The notes under the pieces are model-generated. The model was not told the DNA's origin, did no database searches, and worked only from the letters and a program-made list of their open reading frames with translations. Positions 1 to 6,244 of a stretch of DNA of 12,853 bases are shown in pieces. Within the stretch, counting starts at the first letter, position 1, and each line of letters starts with the position of its first letter. This DNA is from Oscillospiraceae bacterium (GTDB lineage: Bacteria > Bacillota > Clostridia > Oscillospirales > Oscillospiraceae): positions 1-12,853 of the forward strand of contig WQVW01000020.1 in the NCBI GenBank assembly GCA_009785655.1. Reading direction: 5' to 3'. The position numbers and the translations under genes are program-made.

Positions 1-56
1 AACGGATTGAGTTTTTCTAACTCTTTCGGATTTATGATTTTGATTATATAATCCAT
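1..56 (-). CDS. Start of an unidentified protein, cut by the window edge
   Basis: An ATG at 56 on the minus strand opens a frame reading MDYIIKIINPKELEKLNP before the window ends. A GGAG Shine-Dalgarno core lies 9 nt upstream of the ATG (TTGGAGATACTGAAAATG). The residues are charged and aliphatic, as in a normal cytosolic N-terminus, with no signal peptide. It follows the flavoprotein gene on the same strand by about 70 bp, so it could be the next gene of that operon, although a 12-bp hairpin lies between them. Eighteen residues are too few to assign a family. The opposite strand also has a short open frame here that ends at 51; I prefer the minus reading because it has both a start codon and an SD. 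Confidence 0.5.
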   Translation of the reverse strand, partial: MDYIIKIINPKELEKLNP

Positions 57-76
57 TTTCAGTATCTCCAATAGTC

Positions 77-120
77 ACGCGGACGGGCGGATTTTGTTCT
101 GCCCGTCCGCGTTTTGTTTA
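77..120 (+). terminator. 12-bp GC-rich hairpin with T-tract on the plus strand
   Basis: ACGCGGACGGGC (77-88) pairs perfectly with GCCCGTCCGCGT (101-112) across a 12-nt loop, and TTTTGTTTA follows on the plus strand. This is the form of an intrinsic terminator for transcription running left to right. On the minus strand the hairpin is not followed by a T-run, so for the flavoprotein gene that ends at 126 it may act only as a 3' stabilising stem or a weak terminator. No convincing plus-strand gene is seen just before it. Confidence 0.6.
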
Positions 121-125
121 TCACC

Positions 126-1721
126 CTAGGCATTATCCTCAACAAGACTATCCGCCAGCTGCATACAGTAGGCCAGGGCGCGACCGTAGCTGTTGCCGTT
201 TAGCAGGAGAGGGTAATCAATCGCGTACATGCCGCCGGCGACGTTGCCGACAGCATACAGGCCGGGGATCGGACGGCCGCCGGAATCTAGCACATTCAGG
301 CGCGAATCTGTCAGCGCGCCGCCGAATACGTCAAGCAGCGTAGCCCCCCACTTCAGTGCGTAGAACGGCGGTTTTACTATTGGCGTCAGCATCTCATCGC
401 GTTTGCCGAAGTCTGTGTCGTCTCCGTTGGCGACAAGCTCATTATAGCGATCCACCGTCGCTTTCAGCGTCTGATAGGGGACATTCATCTTTTCGGCGAG
501 TGCTTCCAGCGTATCCGCTTTCCAGCCGTGGGGTTCACGCCCGGAATCCGGCATGTCGGCGGGATAGCCGCGACCGGCGAGAACGCGTTCTACGGCGGTA
601 GTCAGCTCTTCGCGATTAAACTTGTTGCCCACAAAGTGCAGCATCGACATGCCCTGTCCACCCAGCAGATCCCATCTCTCGCCGATTTCGTCGGCATATT
701 TGTCGTCGAAAAGCGTGAAGCAGAAATCACCGCCGGGCTGCATCATGCACCGTATGGACTTCGCCTGCATCCATGTGTCTTCGTTCATAAAGCGTTTTCC
801 GAGCCGGTTTACATGCAGGTAGAAAAACTGAAATCCGCTGTAACCCAATGCGTGCAAGGTGGACGCCCATTCAGGGTTATCCAGCACAGCCCCCGCCCAA
901 TAGGCCATTTTCTGGCCGTCACCGGTGTTTCCGTTCCGTGGGAAATGCTTCGCCGCCCGAAGGCCGGACGGGCAGAACGCCTCCAGCATTTCCTTATCAT
1001 CACTGCAATCCCCGGTGGCCAGCACGACGGCTTTTCGCCCTTTATAACGCCGCAGCTTGCCATCCGCACCTTTGGCGATGCAGGAGACAACTCTGCCATC
1101 AGCATCCTTTTCAAGCTGCGTGGCAGTGGTGCTGCGGAACAGCTGTCCGCCGTTTTTCAAGAGTTCTTTCAGAAAAATTTCACAAGCCAGCGGGCCGCCG
1201 AACCTGGCGTCATAATCTGTCCGCCCCTCTTTGAGATCAATATGATGTGTGCCAAGATATTCGCCAAACATCGGCCCCTTATAGCTGACGTAGACCCGCG
1301 CATCCACACAGTCTCCGGCGAGATCCAGCATCCAGTGAAATCCTTCGGCACTGCGGTTGATGAAAATCCAAAGCAATTCCTCTTCAACGCGGCTGCCGCT
1401 GACTTTCAGCCAATCCGCCGCGAGCTGCTTTTTGTCGATCACAATGCCTTGTTCTGCCATAGCCCTTGAATTGATGGCGGCGAACTGTGCCCCAATCGCG
1501 GTTTGCCTGGCACTTTTGTCGATCACAATGCAGTTCAATCCAACCGCAGAGCACCTGGCCGCGGCAGAGAGCCCGCTGATTCCGCCGCCGATGACGACGA
1601 CATCAGTCTCAAGCGTTTCAGCGATTTCCGCCTCCGAAATCGGCGCGGGCGGAGTCTCCCACGTATACCCGCGTTTGGGGGATTTGTTGCTATAAAACTT
1701 CATTTCCAAATTTCCAGACAT
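126..1721 (-). CDS. FAD-dependent oxidoreductase, fumarate reductase-like flavoprotein family
   Basis: 531-aa flavoprotein of the FAD_binding_2 group (fumarate reductase/succinate dehydrogenase flavoprotein-like). The Rossmann ADP-binding motif VVVIGGGISG is at residues 41-50, followed by an acidic strand end (IVIDK, 65-69). A GKRFMNED block lies mid-protein. The C-terminal FAD segment GLYAVGNVAGG starts near residue 487 and leads into the end motif LLLNGNSYGRAL. There is no signal peptide, Tat motif or transmembrane helix, and no heme or FMN-attachment domain, so it should be a soluble cytosolic enzyme. The His and Arg residues that bind and protonate the substrate in true fumarate reductases are not apparent (HTMGG-type replaced by LDVFGG, RLGGN-type by YPLLLNGN), so the substrate is unknown. 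The start is ATG at 1721 with GGAGG 9 nt upstream; an in-frame ATG at codon 7 is a weaker alternative. Confidence 0.85.
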   Translation of the reverse strand: MSGNLEMKFYSNKSPKRGYTWETPPAPISEAEIAETLETDVVVIGGGISGLSAAARCSAVGLNCIVIDKSARQTAIGAQFAAINSRAMAEQGIVIDKKQLAADWLKVSGSRVEEELLWIFINRSAEGFHWMLDLAGDCVDARVYVSYKGPMFGEYLGTHHIDLKEGRTDYDARFGGPLACEIFLKELLKNGGQLFRSTTATQLEKDADGRVVSCIAKGADGKLRRYKGRKAVVLATGDCSDDKEMLEAFCPSGLRAAKHFPRNGNTGDGQKMAYWAGAVLDNPEWASTLHALGYSGFQFFYLHVNRLGKRFMNEDTWMQAKSIRCMMQPGGDFCFTLFDDKYADEIGERWDLLGGQGMSMLHFVGNKFNREELTTAVERVLAGRGYPADMPDSGREPHGWKADTLEALAEKMNVPYQTLKATVDRYNELVANGDDTDFGKRDEMLTPIVKPPFYALKWGATLLDVFGGALTDSRLNVLDSGGRPIPGLYAVGNVAGGMYAIDYPLLLNGNSYGRALAYCMQLADSLVEDNA

Positions 1722-1753
1722 TTTCCTGCGCCTCCATTCATTTTATTGTTTTC

Positions 1754-1782
1754 AGATTACCATAATTGTCCGGCAAAAACAA
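1754..1782 (-). promoter_or_regulatory. Candidate promoter of the flavoprotein gene
   Basis: On the minus strand TTGTTT (1782-1777) and TAATCT (1759-1754) are 17 bp apart, with a TG one base before the -10 (extended -10). The predicted start lies about 25 nt before the GGAGG ribosome binding site. The match is moderate and found by eye only. Confidence 0.35.
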
Positions 1783-1833
1783 TGACGAATAGGTGATTAA
1801 TATAATCCGCGCCCATTCGTCTAAGTAATTTTG

Positions 1834-1863
1834 TTGAAATTGTTGCCGCGTGTGTGCTATAGT
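1834..1863 (+). promoter_or_regulatory. Candidate promoter of the ASCH/YigZ gene pair
   Basis: TTGAAA (1834-1839) and TATAGT (1858-1863) are separated by 18 bp, with a TGC extended -10 immediately before TATAGT. This would give a 5' leader of about 65 nt ahead of the ATG at 1934. A bare TATAAT at 1801-1806 is an alternative but lacks a -35. The rest of the 1722-1933 intergenic region shows no other structure I can name. Confidence 0.5.
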
Positions 1864-1933
1864 TAATCGCAGGAAAAGAAGCACAATCGGCGCAAGGATG
1901 AATAGTTTTGGTGCCGATAAAGGAGCAAAAACG

Positions 1934-2383
1934 ATGAATGAAAAAGCAAAAAAATATTGGGATGAATTTTGGCAAGGGAAGCAGCCACCACAGTCTGTGG
2001 ATGCGTGGCAGTTTGGCTTTGACCCGGATGGGTTGGCGCAATTAGTCATCCAAGGCAAGAAAACTGCCACGGCCAGCAGTTATGTGTGTTATGAGCTGGA
2101 GAACGAACCGCTGCCTGCGGTGGATGACTACAGCATCATTTTGAACAGCAGAGATGAACCGGTGGCGATGATCAAAACGGTGGATATCCAGGTTATACCA
2201 ATGAATGCAGTGCCCGAAGCATTCGCCATTGCGGAAGGTGAGGGAGACTTGAGTTATCAATACTGGTGGGATGGCCATAAAGAAGCTTTCAGCCAGGACT
2301 TGGCTGAATTTGGCCGGGAATTTTCTGAAGATATGCTGGTGGTTTGCCAAAGGTTTGAGTTGGTTGACATAAAAACGCAGTAG
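1934..2383 (+). CDS. ASCH (PUA-like) domain protein, YhfF family
   Basis: 149-aa single-domain protein matching the YhfF-type ASCH family, predicted RNA- or nucleotide-binding proteins with a PUA-like beta-barrel. The family-like features are the N-terminal KYWDEFW segment and the GKKTATAS motif (residues 41-48), where a basic and hydroxyl-rich loop lines the predicted ligand cleft. These are followed by a block containing LPAVDDYSIILNSRDEPV and, towards the C-terminus, GDLSYQYWWDGH. It is cytosolic with no signal or membrane segment. The start is set by AAAGGAG at 1919-1925; the open frame runs further upstream to 1850, but that extension lies over the promoter and has no SD. It is followed 44 bp later by the YigZ-family gene on the same strand and is probably co-transcribed with it. 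The molecular role is not established for the family. Confidence 0.8.
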   Translation: MNEKAKKYWDEFWQGKQPPQSVDAWQFGFDPDGLAQLVIQGKKTATASSYVCYELENEPLPAVDDYSIILNSRDEPVAMIKTVDIQVIPMNAVPEAFAIAEGEGDLSYQYWWDGHKEAFSQDLAEFGREFSEDMLVVCQRFELVDIKTQ

Positions 2384-2427
2384 CTTGATAAACAAAATAA
2401 ACATTTTACGTGCAGGAGATGGCACTT

Positions 2428-3048
2428 ATGGATAGTTACCTCACCATACCCCGGGCAGGGGAAGCGGAATTTATTGAAAAACGCTCCCGATTTATTGGGT
2501 ATATCAAGCCTGTCACAACCGAATCTGAGGCGGCCGCGTTTGTGGCTGACATACGCGCACAGCACAAGAAAGCGAATCATCATTGCTATGCGTACATTCT
2601 GCGCGCGGGGAATATCATGCGCTACAGCGATGACGGTGAACCGCAGGGAACTGCCGGGACTCCGATTCTGGAAGTCATCCGGCGTGAGGGAATCGTCGAT
2701 ACGGTGGTCGTTGTCACACGATATTTCGGCGGGGTTTTATTGGGCGCCGGCGGACTTGTCCGTGCCTATACTCATGCGGCGAAGCTTGCGCTGGATGCGG
2801 TCGGTATCGCCGAAATGTGTCTGTGCACGGATTTGATGATGGAAACGCCTTACGCATGGTATGAACAGACAACAAAGTTTTTGGATGATTATCCGGCACA
2901 GATACTTGCCACAAGTTTTGCAGGAGTCGTGACGCCGCATATCCGCATACGGGCAGACAGTTTTGCGGCGCTGAAAGCGGCGTTGACTGAACTCTCCGCA
3001 GGGAAGCTATGCCCGTTTGTTATGGGCGAGATATTTGCGCCGATGTGA
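2428..3048 (+). CDS. YigZ/IMPACT (UPF0029) family protein
   Basis: 206-aa protein with the two-domain layout of bacterial YigZ: an N-terminal UPF0029/IMPACT domain (about residues 15-125) and a C-terminal DUF1949 ferredoxin-like domain (about 134-200). Diagnostic blocks are ANHHCYAYI (49-57), YSDDGEPQGTAGTPILEVI (66-84) and TRYFGGVLLGAGGLVRAY (97-114). The eukaryotic relative IMPACT regulates the kinase GCN2; the bacterial proteins are thought to bind RNA or ribosomes, but their role is unsettled. The ATG at 2428 has AGGAG (2414-2418) 9 nt upstream. Earlier in-frame GTG (2410) and ATG (2419) codons precede or overlap that SD and are less likely. It ends 7 bp before the end of the convergent radical SAM gene, and I see no terminator hairpin in the gap. 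Confidence 0.88.
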   Translation: MDSYLTIPRAGEAEFIEKRSRFIGYIKPVTTESEAAAFVADIRAQHKKANHHCYAYILRAGNIMRYSDDGEPQGTAGTPILEVIRREGIVDTVVVVTRYFGGVLLGAGGLVRAYTHAAKLALDAVGIAEMCLCTDLMMETPYAWYEQTTKFLDDYPAQILATSFAGVVTPHIRIRADSFAALKAALTELSAGKLCPFVMGEIFAPM

Positions 3049-3055
3049 GCAATCG

Positions 3056-4639
3056 CTACAACTCCACAAAATGAAGCGTATATAATCCTGTCACCGGGTC
3101 TCGGTGCACACTGTCTGCAAACACGCCTTTGCCGGTGCTTAGCATGGCGGCTTCAACACGGGGAATTTTTCGCCCCAACATTTGCTCCGCTGTTTCTGTC
3201 ACACGATTGCGCCCGTCATTTTTTAAGAAATGCGGCGCGTTTTTTCCTTTGACCATACTCAGCCAGTCGCAGATTAGCCGGTCTTTCAATGCGTTTGCGT
3301 CTATACCCGGCAGATTAACGCAGAAATCATATATTCCCACGGCATAGTCTGAAAGCGATGTCGCATGATTCGGCGCAGCCTCACCAAGTGCGCGAAACAG
3401 CGAAAAAGGACGTATGCCAGAAACAGACAGAACGTATTCCAGCACGGACAAAAATCGGCCTTTGTTGTAGGTATGCTGTAACGCGTTTTCCGCGTGTTTG
3501 AGTGTTTGCAAATCCTCCGCACTCAGCCAAGGGCTATGCTGTATCTCATACGGCGGCTCCGCGGAATAGTGTATCTCCAGATTTTCGGCCTGCGCACGCA
3601 ATTGACTGCCGTGCAGCAGTTTCAGAAAGCCCAGTTGCAATGTGTGCGCGCCCAAAGCATACGCGCGGTCAAACCCGTTCTGGAAATCAGGCAAAGTTTC
3701 GTACGGAAGTCCGGCGATCAAATCCACATGGACATGGATGTTTCGGCTTTGCAGAATCGCCCGGATGTTTTGCTCTGCTTTGTGTAAGTCTGTTTGCCTG
3801 GATGACGCATTCAGCGCAGGTTCAAAGAAGCTCTGCAATCCTGCTTCAATCTGAATACGTCCCGGTGGCGCGGTGCTTAAAAGCGATAATGTCCGTTCGT
3901 CGAATAAATCTGCCCCTACCTCAAAGTGGAAACAGCAGGTCGTATCAAGCCCGATGATATACTCAAACAATTCGTATGCGCGGTTGGCATCGCAGTTGAA
4001 CGTTCTGTCCACAAACTTTATAGTTCGCGCGCCGGATTGAGAGAGTTTGTATATCTGCGTTTTTGCTGATTCGATCGGAAAAAATCTCACGCCGCTGCCG
4101 CCGGACAGGCAAAACGCGCATTGAAACGGACAGCCTCGCGATGTTTCAAGATAAGCAAGTCTGCCTTGCAATGCGTTCAGATAATCTGCGTTGTATGGGT
4201 CGATTGGCTCAGCGGGCAACGAGGACTCTGCCGGTGCTGGTTTGCCTTCGGCCAATGCGTCTAAAAGCATGGGGAGATTGTACTCCCCCTCACCGTGCAA
4301 CACAAAATCAGCACCGATTTTAAGCCAGAACGCCGCATTGTGCGACGCCTCCGGACCGCCTAGGATCAACGCCGTGTCCGGCAGTGATTCCCGCAATAGC
4401 TTCAGCAAGCCCGGCAGCTTGCTTGCGTTCCAAATATACGTCGATATGCCCACCACATCTGGCGCGGACGCTGCGATTAAATCCACGATATCATCATTGT
4501 GCTGATGAATAGTGGATTCAACGATATGCACATCGTGCGGCAGTTTCGCATATCGCGTGACGCCGCCTGCCAGCACCCACACAGCCAGCGATGAATGTAC
4601 ATATTTTGCATTTATCGCCAAAAGAACAACTTTACTCAT
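3056..4639 (-). CDS. B12-binding domain radical SAM protein with DUF4080
   Basis: 527-aa enzyme of the B12-binding radical SAM group. The N-terminal Rossmann-like cobalamin-binding domain spans about residues 1-125 (start MSKVVLLAINAKYVHSS, later LILGGPEAS at 91-99); no DxHxxG base-off motif is visible. The radical SAM core follows with the cluster motif C170-PFQ-C174-AF-C177, then a TIM-barrel region containing FEVGADLFDE and IQIEAGLQS. The C-terminal third (about 375-525) fits DUF4080. The substrate is unknown for this family. The start at 4639 matches the usual family N-terminus; the frame stays open to 4777, but that would run through the promoter region. There is no Shine-Dalgarno before 4639, and the -10 box ends 9 nt upstream, so the mRNA may be leaderless. 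It is divergent from the DUF2461 gene. Confidence 0.85.
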   Translation of the reverse strand: MSKVVLLAINAKYVHSSLAVWVLAGGVTRYAKLPHDVHIVESTIHQHNDDIVDLIAASAPDVVGISTYIWNASKLPGLLKLLRESLPDTALILGGPEASHNAAFWLKIGADFVLHGEGEYNLPMLLDALAEGKPAPAESSLPAEPIDPYNADYLNALQGRLAYLETSRGCPFQCAFCLSGGSGVRFFPIESAKTQIYKLSQSGARTIKFVDRTFNCDANRAYELFEYIIGLDTTCCFHFEVGADLFDERTLSLLSTAPPGRIQIEAGLQSFFEPALNASSRQTDLHKAEQNIRAILQSRNIHVHVDLIAGLPYETLPDFQNGFDRAYALGAHTLQLGFLKLLHGSQLRAQAENLEIHYSAEPPYEIQHSPWLSAEDLQTLKHAENALQHTYNKGRFLSVLEYVLSVSGIRPFSLFRALGEAAPNHATSLSDYAVGIYDFCVNLPGIDANALKDRLICDWLSMVKGKNAPHFLKNDGRNRVTETAEQMLGRKIPRVEAAMLSTGKGVFADSVHRDPVTGLYTLHFVEL

Positions 4640-4648
4640 AATACAAGC

Positions 4649-4657
4649 ATTATAGCA
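4649..4657 (-). promoter_or_regulatory. Extended -10 promoter of the radical SAM gene
   Basis: TGCTATAAT on the minus strand (-10 hexamer 4654-4649) is the left arm of the inverted repeat. No good -35 is seen at 17 bp spacing (TAGCAC), so the extended -10 must carry recognition. The predicted start falls around 4642-4639, at or within 3 nt of the ATG. Confidence 0.55.
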
Positions 4658-4672
4658 CAGCGAAGCCATTTG

Positions 4673-4681
4673 TGCTATAAT
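4673..4681 (+). promoter_or_regulatory. Extended -10 promoter of the DUF2461 gene
   Basis: TGCTATAAT (-10 hexamer 4676-4681) is the right arm of the inverted repeat. The predicted start near 4688 leaves a short leader of about 19 nt with AGGAGG at 4691-4696. Its -35 position overlaps the -10 of the opposite promoter, so the two should compete for RNA polymerase. Confidence 0.6.
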
Positions 4682-4706
4682 GCTTGTATCAGGAGGAGAT
4701 AAAAAT

Positions 4707-5387
4707 ATGCCGTTTACATCAGCAACGATAGATTTTCTTATAGAAAACAAGCTCCAAGACAACCGCGAGTGGTTCAAAGAGAATAAGGAGCGATATAATC
4801 AGGTTATACTGGAACCGTTCGTGGAACTGGTGACTCAGCTTGCCCCGGATATGCTGAAAATTGACCCGCAGCTTATTACTGAGGCGCGGGTGGATAGAAC
4901 ATTGTCACGCATCTATCGCGATACGCGTTTTTCCAAGGATAAATCACTGTACCGCGACAATATGTGGTTGGTTTTTATGCGCCAGAAAAAATTGTACGAT
5001 GGATTGCCAGCTTTTTATTTTGACCTGAATCCTTTCGGATTCAGCTACGGCATGGGCTATTACCAAGCGTCCACCGCTTCAATGAACGCGATACGGCAAC
5101 TGATTCTTGACGATGCCCCGGCTTTTCAAAAGGCCGAAAAAGCATTCCGGAAACAGGCTGTTTTCACGATGGAAGGCGATGCTTACAAGCGGAGCAAGCA
5201 CCCCGATATGCCGGAACGTCAGCGCGAGTGGCTGGACAAAAAGAGTCTGTCGTTCAACTGCTACAGCAAAGATTTTGATCTGCTGTTTTCGGACAAACTG
5301 GCCGATACGCTGCTGGAAGGTTTCCGTCTGCTCAAACCGATATATGATTTCTTATGGCTGGCTGAAACACAGCGGGAGATACTATGA
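4707..5387 (+). CDS. DUF2461 (TIGR02453) family protein
   Basis: 226-aa protein of the DUF2461 family, which has no established function. Recognisable elements are the N-terminal helix pair with LQDNREWFKENKERYNQ (16-32), the family block LSRIYRDTRFSKDKSLYRD near residues 66-84, the aromatic segment FYFDLNPFGFSYGMGYYQ, and a C-terminal SFNCYSKDF region. The length is typical. The start is ATG at 4707 with AGGAGG (4691-4696) 10 nt upstream; the frame is open from 4680, but that earlier ATG lies within the promoter. No signal peptide or membrane segment is present. It appears monocistronic: it has its own promoter in the inverted repeat and is followed after 16 bp by a bidirectional terminator. 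Confidence 0.88.
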   Translation: MPFTSATIDFLIENKLQDNREWFKENKERYNQVILEPFVELVTQLAPDMLKIDPQLITEARVDRTLSRIYRDTRFSKDKSLYRDNMWLVFMRQKKLYDGLPAFYFDLNPFGFSYGMGYYQASTASMNAIRQLILDDAPAFQKAEKAFRKQAVFTMEGDAYKRSKHPDMPERQREWLDKKSLSFNCYSKDFDLLFSDKLADTLLEGFRLLKPIYDFLWLAETQREIL

Positions 5388-5403
5388 TATAGATACGCAC
5401 AAC

Positions 5404-5430
5404 AAAAGCGGGGTGATTACCCCGCTTTTT
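5404..5430. terminator. Bidirectional intrinsic terminator between DUF2461 and trpA
   Basis: AAAAGCGGGG (5404-5413) pairs with CCCCGCTTTT (5420-5429) around the 6-nt loop TGATTA. A T-run follows on each strand because the stem ends in A/T pairs. It can stop DUF2461 transcripts on the plus strand and the trp operon on the minus strand, about 50 nt after the trpA stop codon. The remaining gap (5431-5479) holds nothing else apart from a partial copy of this sequence at the trpA end. Confidence 0.85.
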
Positions 5431-5479
5431 GATTATGGGAACCAGATTGACTCACGACCAGGAGCTATAGGGGTGATTC

Positions 5480-6244
5480 CTACGCTTTTTTCATCATCTG
5501 AATATACGCCCGCAGCGGGTCAGCTGCTGATTTTCCGTGTTCGGCGATGATACGAACGATGGCGCTGCCGACAATCACGCCGTCGGCCATGGCGGCGTAG
5601 TGCGCCGCTTGAGATGGCTCTGAAATCCCGAACCCAACGGCAACCGGGATATCTGTCACGTTTCTTATATCTGCGATGATTGCGGCGATGTCGGTAGTGA
5701 TCTCATTCCGCACACCGGTCACGCCCAGTGAGGACACGAGATATATGAACCCCTCAGCATCCGCGGCGATTTTGGCGGCGCGGTCTTTTGAAGTGGGCGC
5801 AATCAGTGAGACGATTTCAACGCCGTATTGCTTCGCTATGGATTTCACTTCGCCCTGCTCCTCGAAAGGCACATCGGGGATAATCGCACCGCAGACGCCG
5901 ATCTCGGCGCATTGTTGGAAGAATCTGTCCCGGCCATAGACGAATATGGGATTATAATAGGTCATAAACACAACCGGCACGTGCATTTTGTATTTGATTG
6001 AGCCGACCATATCAAACACCCCGTTCAGCCTGGCACCGGCGGCCAACGCCCTGGCACTGGCGGATTCAATCACTTCACCCTCCGCGATAGGGTCGGAAAA
6101 CGGAATGCCAATCTCTATCAAGTCTGCGCCCGCGTCCTGCGCTGTCAGAATATACTCCGCCGAGGTTTCAAGATCCGGGTCTCCGGCCATCAGATAGGCG
6201 ATGAATGCTTTGCCGTTTTGAAACGCGTCGCTGATCTTATTCAT
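5480..6244 (-). CDS. trpA: Tryptophan synthase alpha chain
   Basis: 254-aa TIM-barrel subunit that cleaves indole-3-glycerol phosphate to indole and glyceraldehyde 3-phosphate and passes indole to TrpB through a tunnel. The active-site stretch DLIEIGIPFSDP is present, with the catalytic Glu at residue 44. The position of the second catalytic acid (Asp60 of the enteric enzyme) is Glu55 in PIAEGEVIE. The phosphate-binding loop region GFGISEPSQA and the late VGSAIV segment are also seen. The length is slightly shorter than the enteric protein (about 268 aa). The ATG at 6244 overlaps the trpB stop by 8 bp and has GGGAGG 6 nt upstream, inside trpB. It is the last gene of the operon, followed by the terminator at 5404-5430. 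Confidence 0.95.
   Translation of the reverse strand: MNKISDAFQNGKAFIAYLMAGDPDLETSAEYILTAQDAGADLIEIGIPFSDPIAEGEVIESASARALAAGARLNGVFDMVGSIKYKMHVPVVFMTYYNPIFVYGRDRFFQQCAEIGVCGAIIPDVPFEEQGEVKSIAKQYGVEIVSLIAPTSKDRAAKIAADAEGFIYLVSSLGVTGVRNEITTDIAAIIADIRNVTDIPVAVGFGISEPSQAAHYAAMADGVIVGSAIVRIIAEHGKSAADPLRAYIQMMKKA

Larger units (their letters stand above)
4641..4689. repeat. Perfect 19-bp inverted repeat in the divergent promoter region
   Basis: ATACAAGCATTATAGCACA (4641-4659) is the exact reverse complement of TGTGCTATAATGCTTGTAT (4671-4689), separated by an 11-bp spacer. Each arm contains TGCTATAAT, an extended -10 box reading outward. The repeat sits between the starts of the radical SAM gene (4639, minus) and the DUF2461 gene (4707, plus). 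It may be a symmetric double promoter, a regulator-binding site, or both. Confidence 0.85.

Noticed and set aside
1..51. Plus-strand frame ending NGLSFSNSFGFMILII that faintly resembles a beta-ketoacyl synthase tail (SNSFGF)
   Set aside because: The typical GGxN residues after SNSFGF are missing and 16 residues cannot decide. The minus strand has an ATG plus SD over the same bases. Kept only as an alternative.
528..1469. 313-aa open frame on the plus strand
   Set aside because: It lies wholly antisense to the flavoprotein gene, whose FAD motifs are intact, and the translation shows no recognisable family or SD; it is a reading-frame shadow.
4640..4777. Extended start of the radical SAM gene
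   Set aside because: It would run back through the inverted repeat and the DUF2461 start, lacks an SD, and the family N-terminus begins at MSKVVLLAINAKY.
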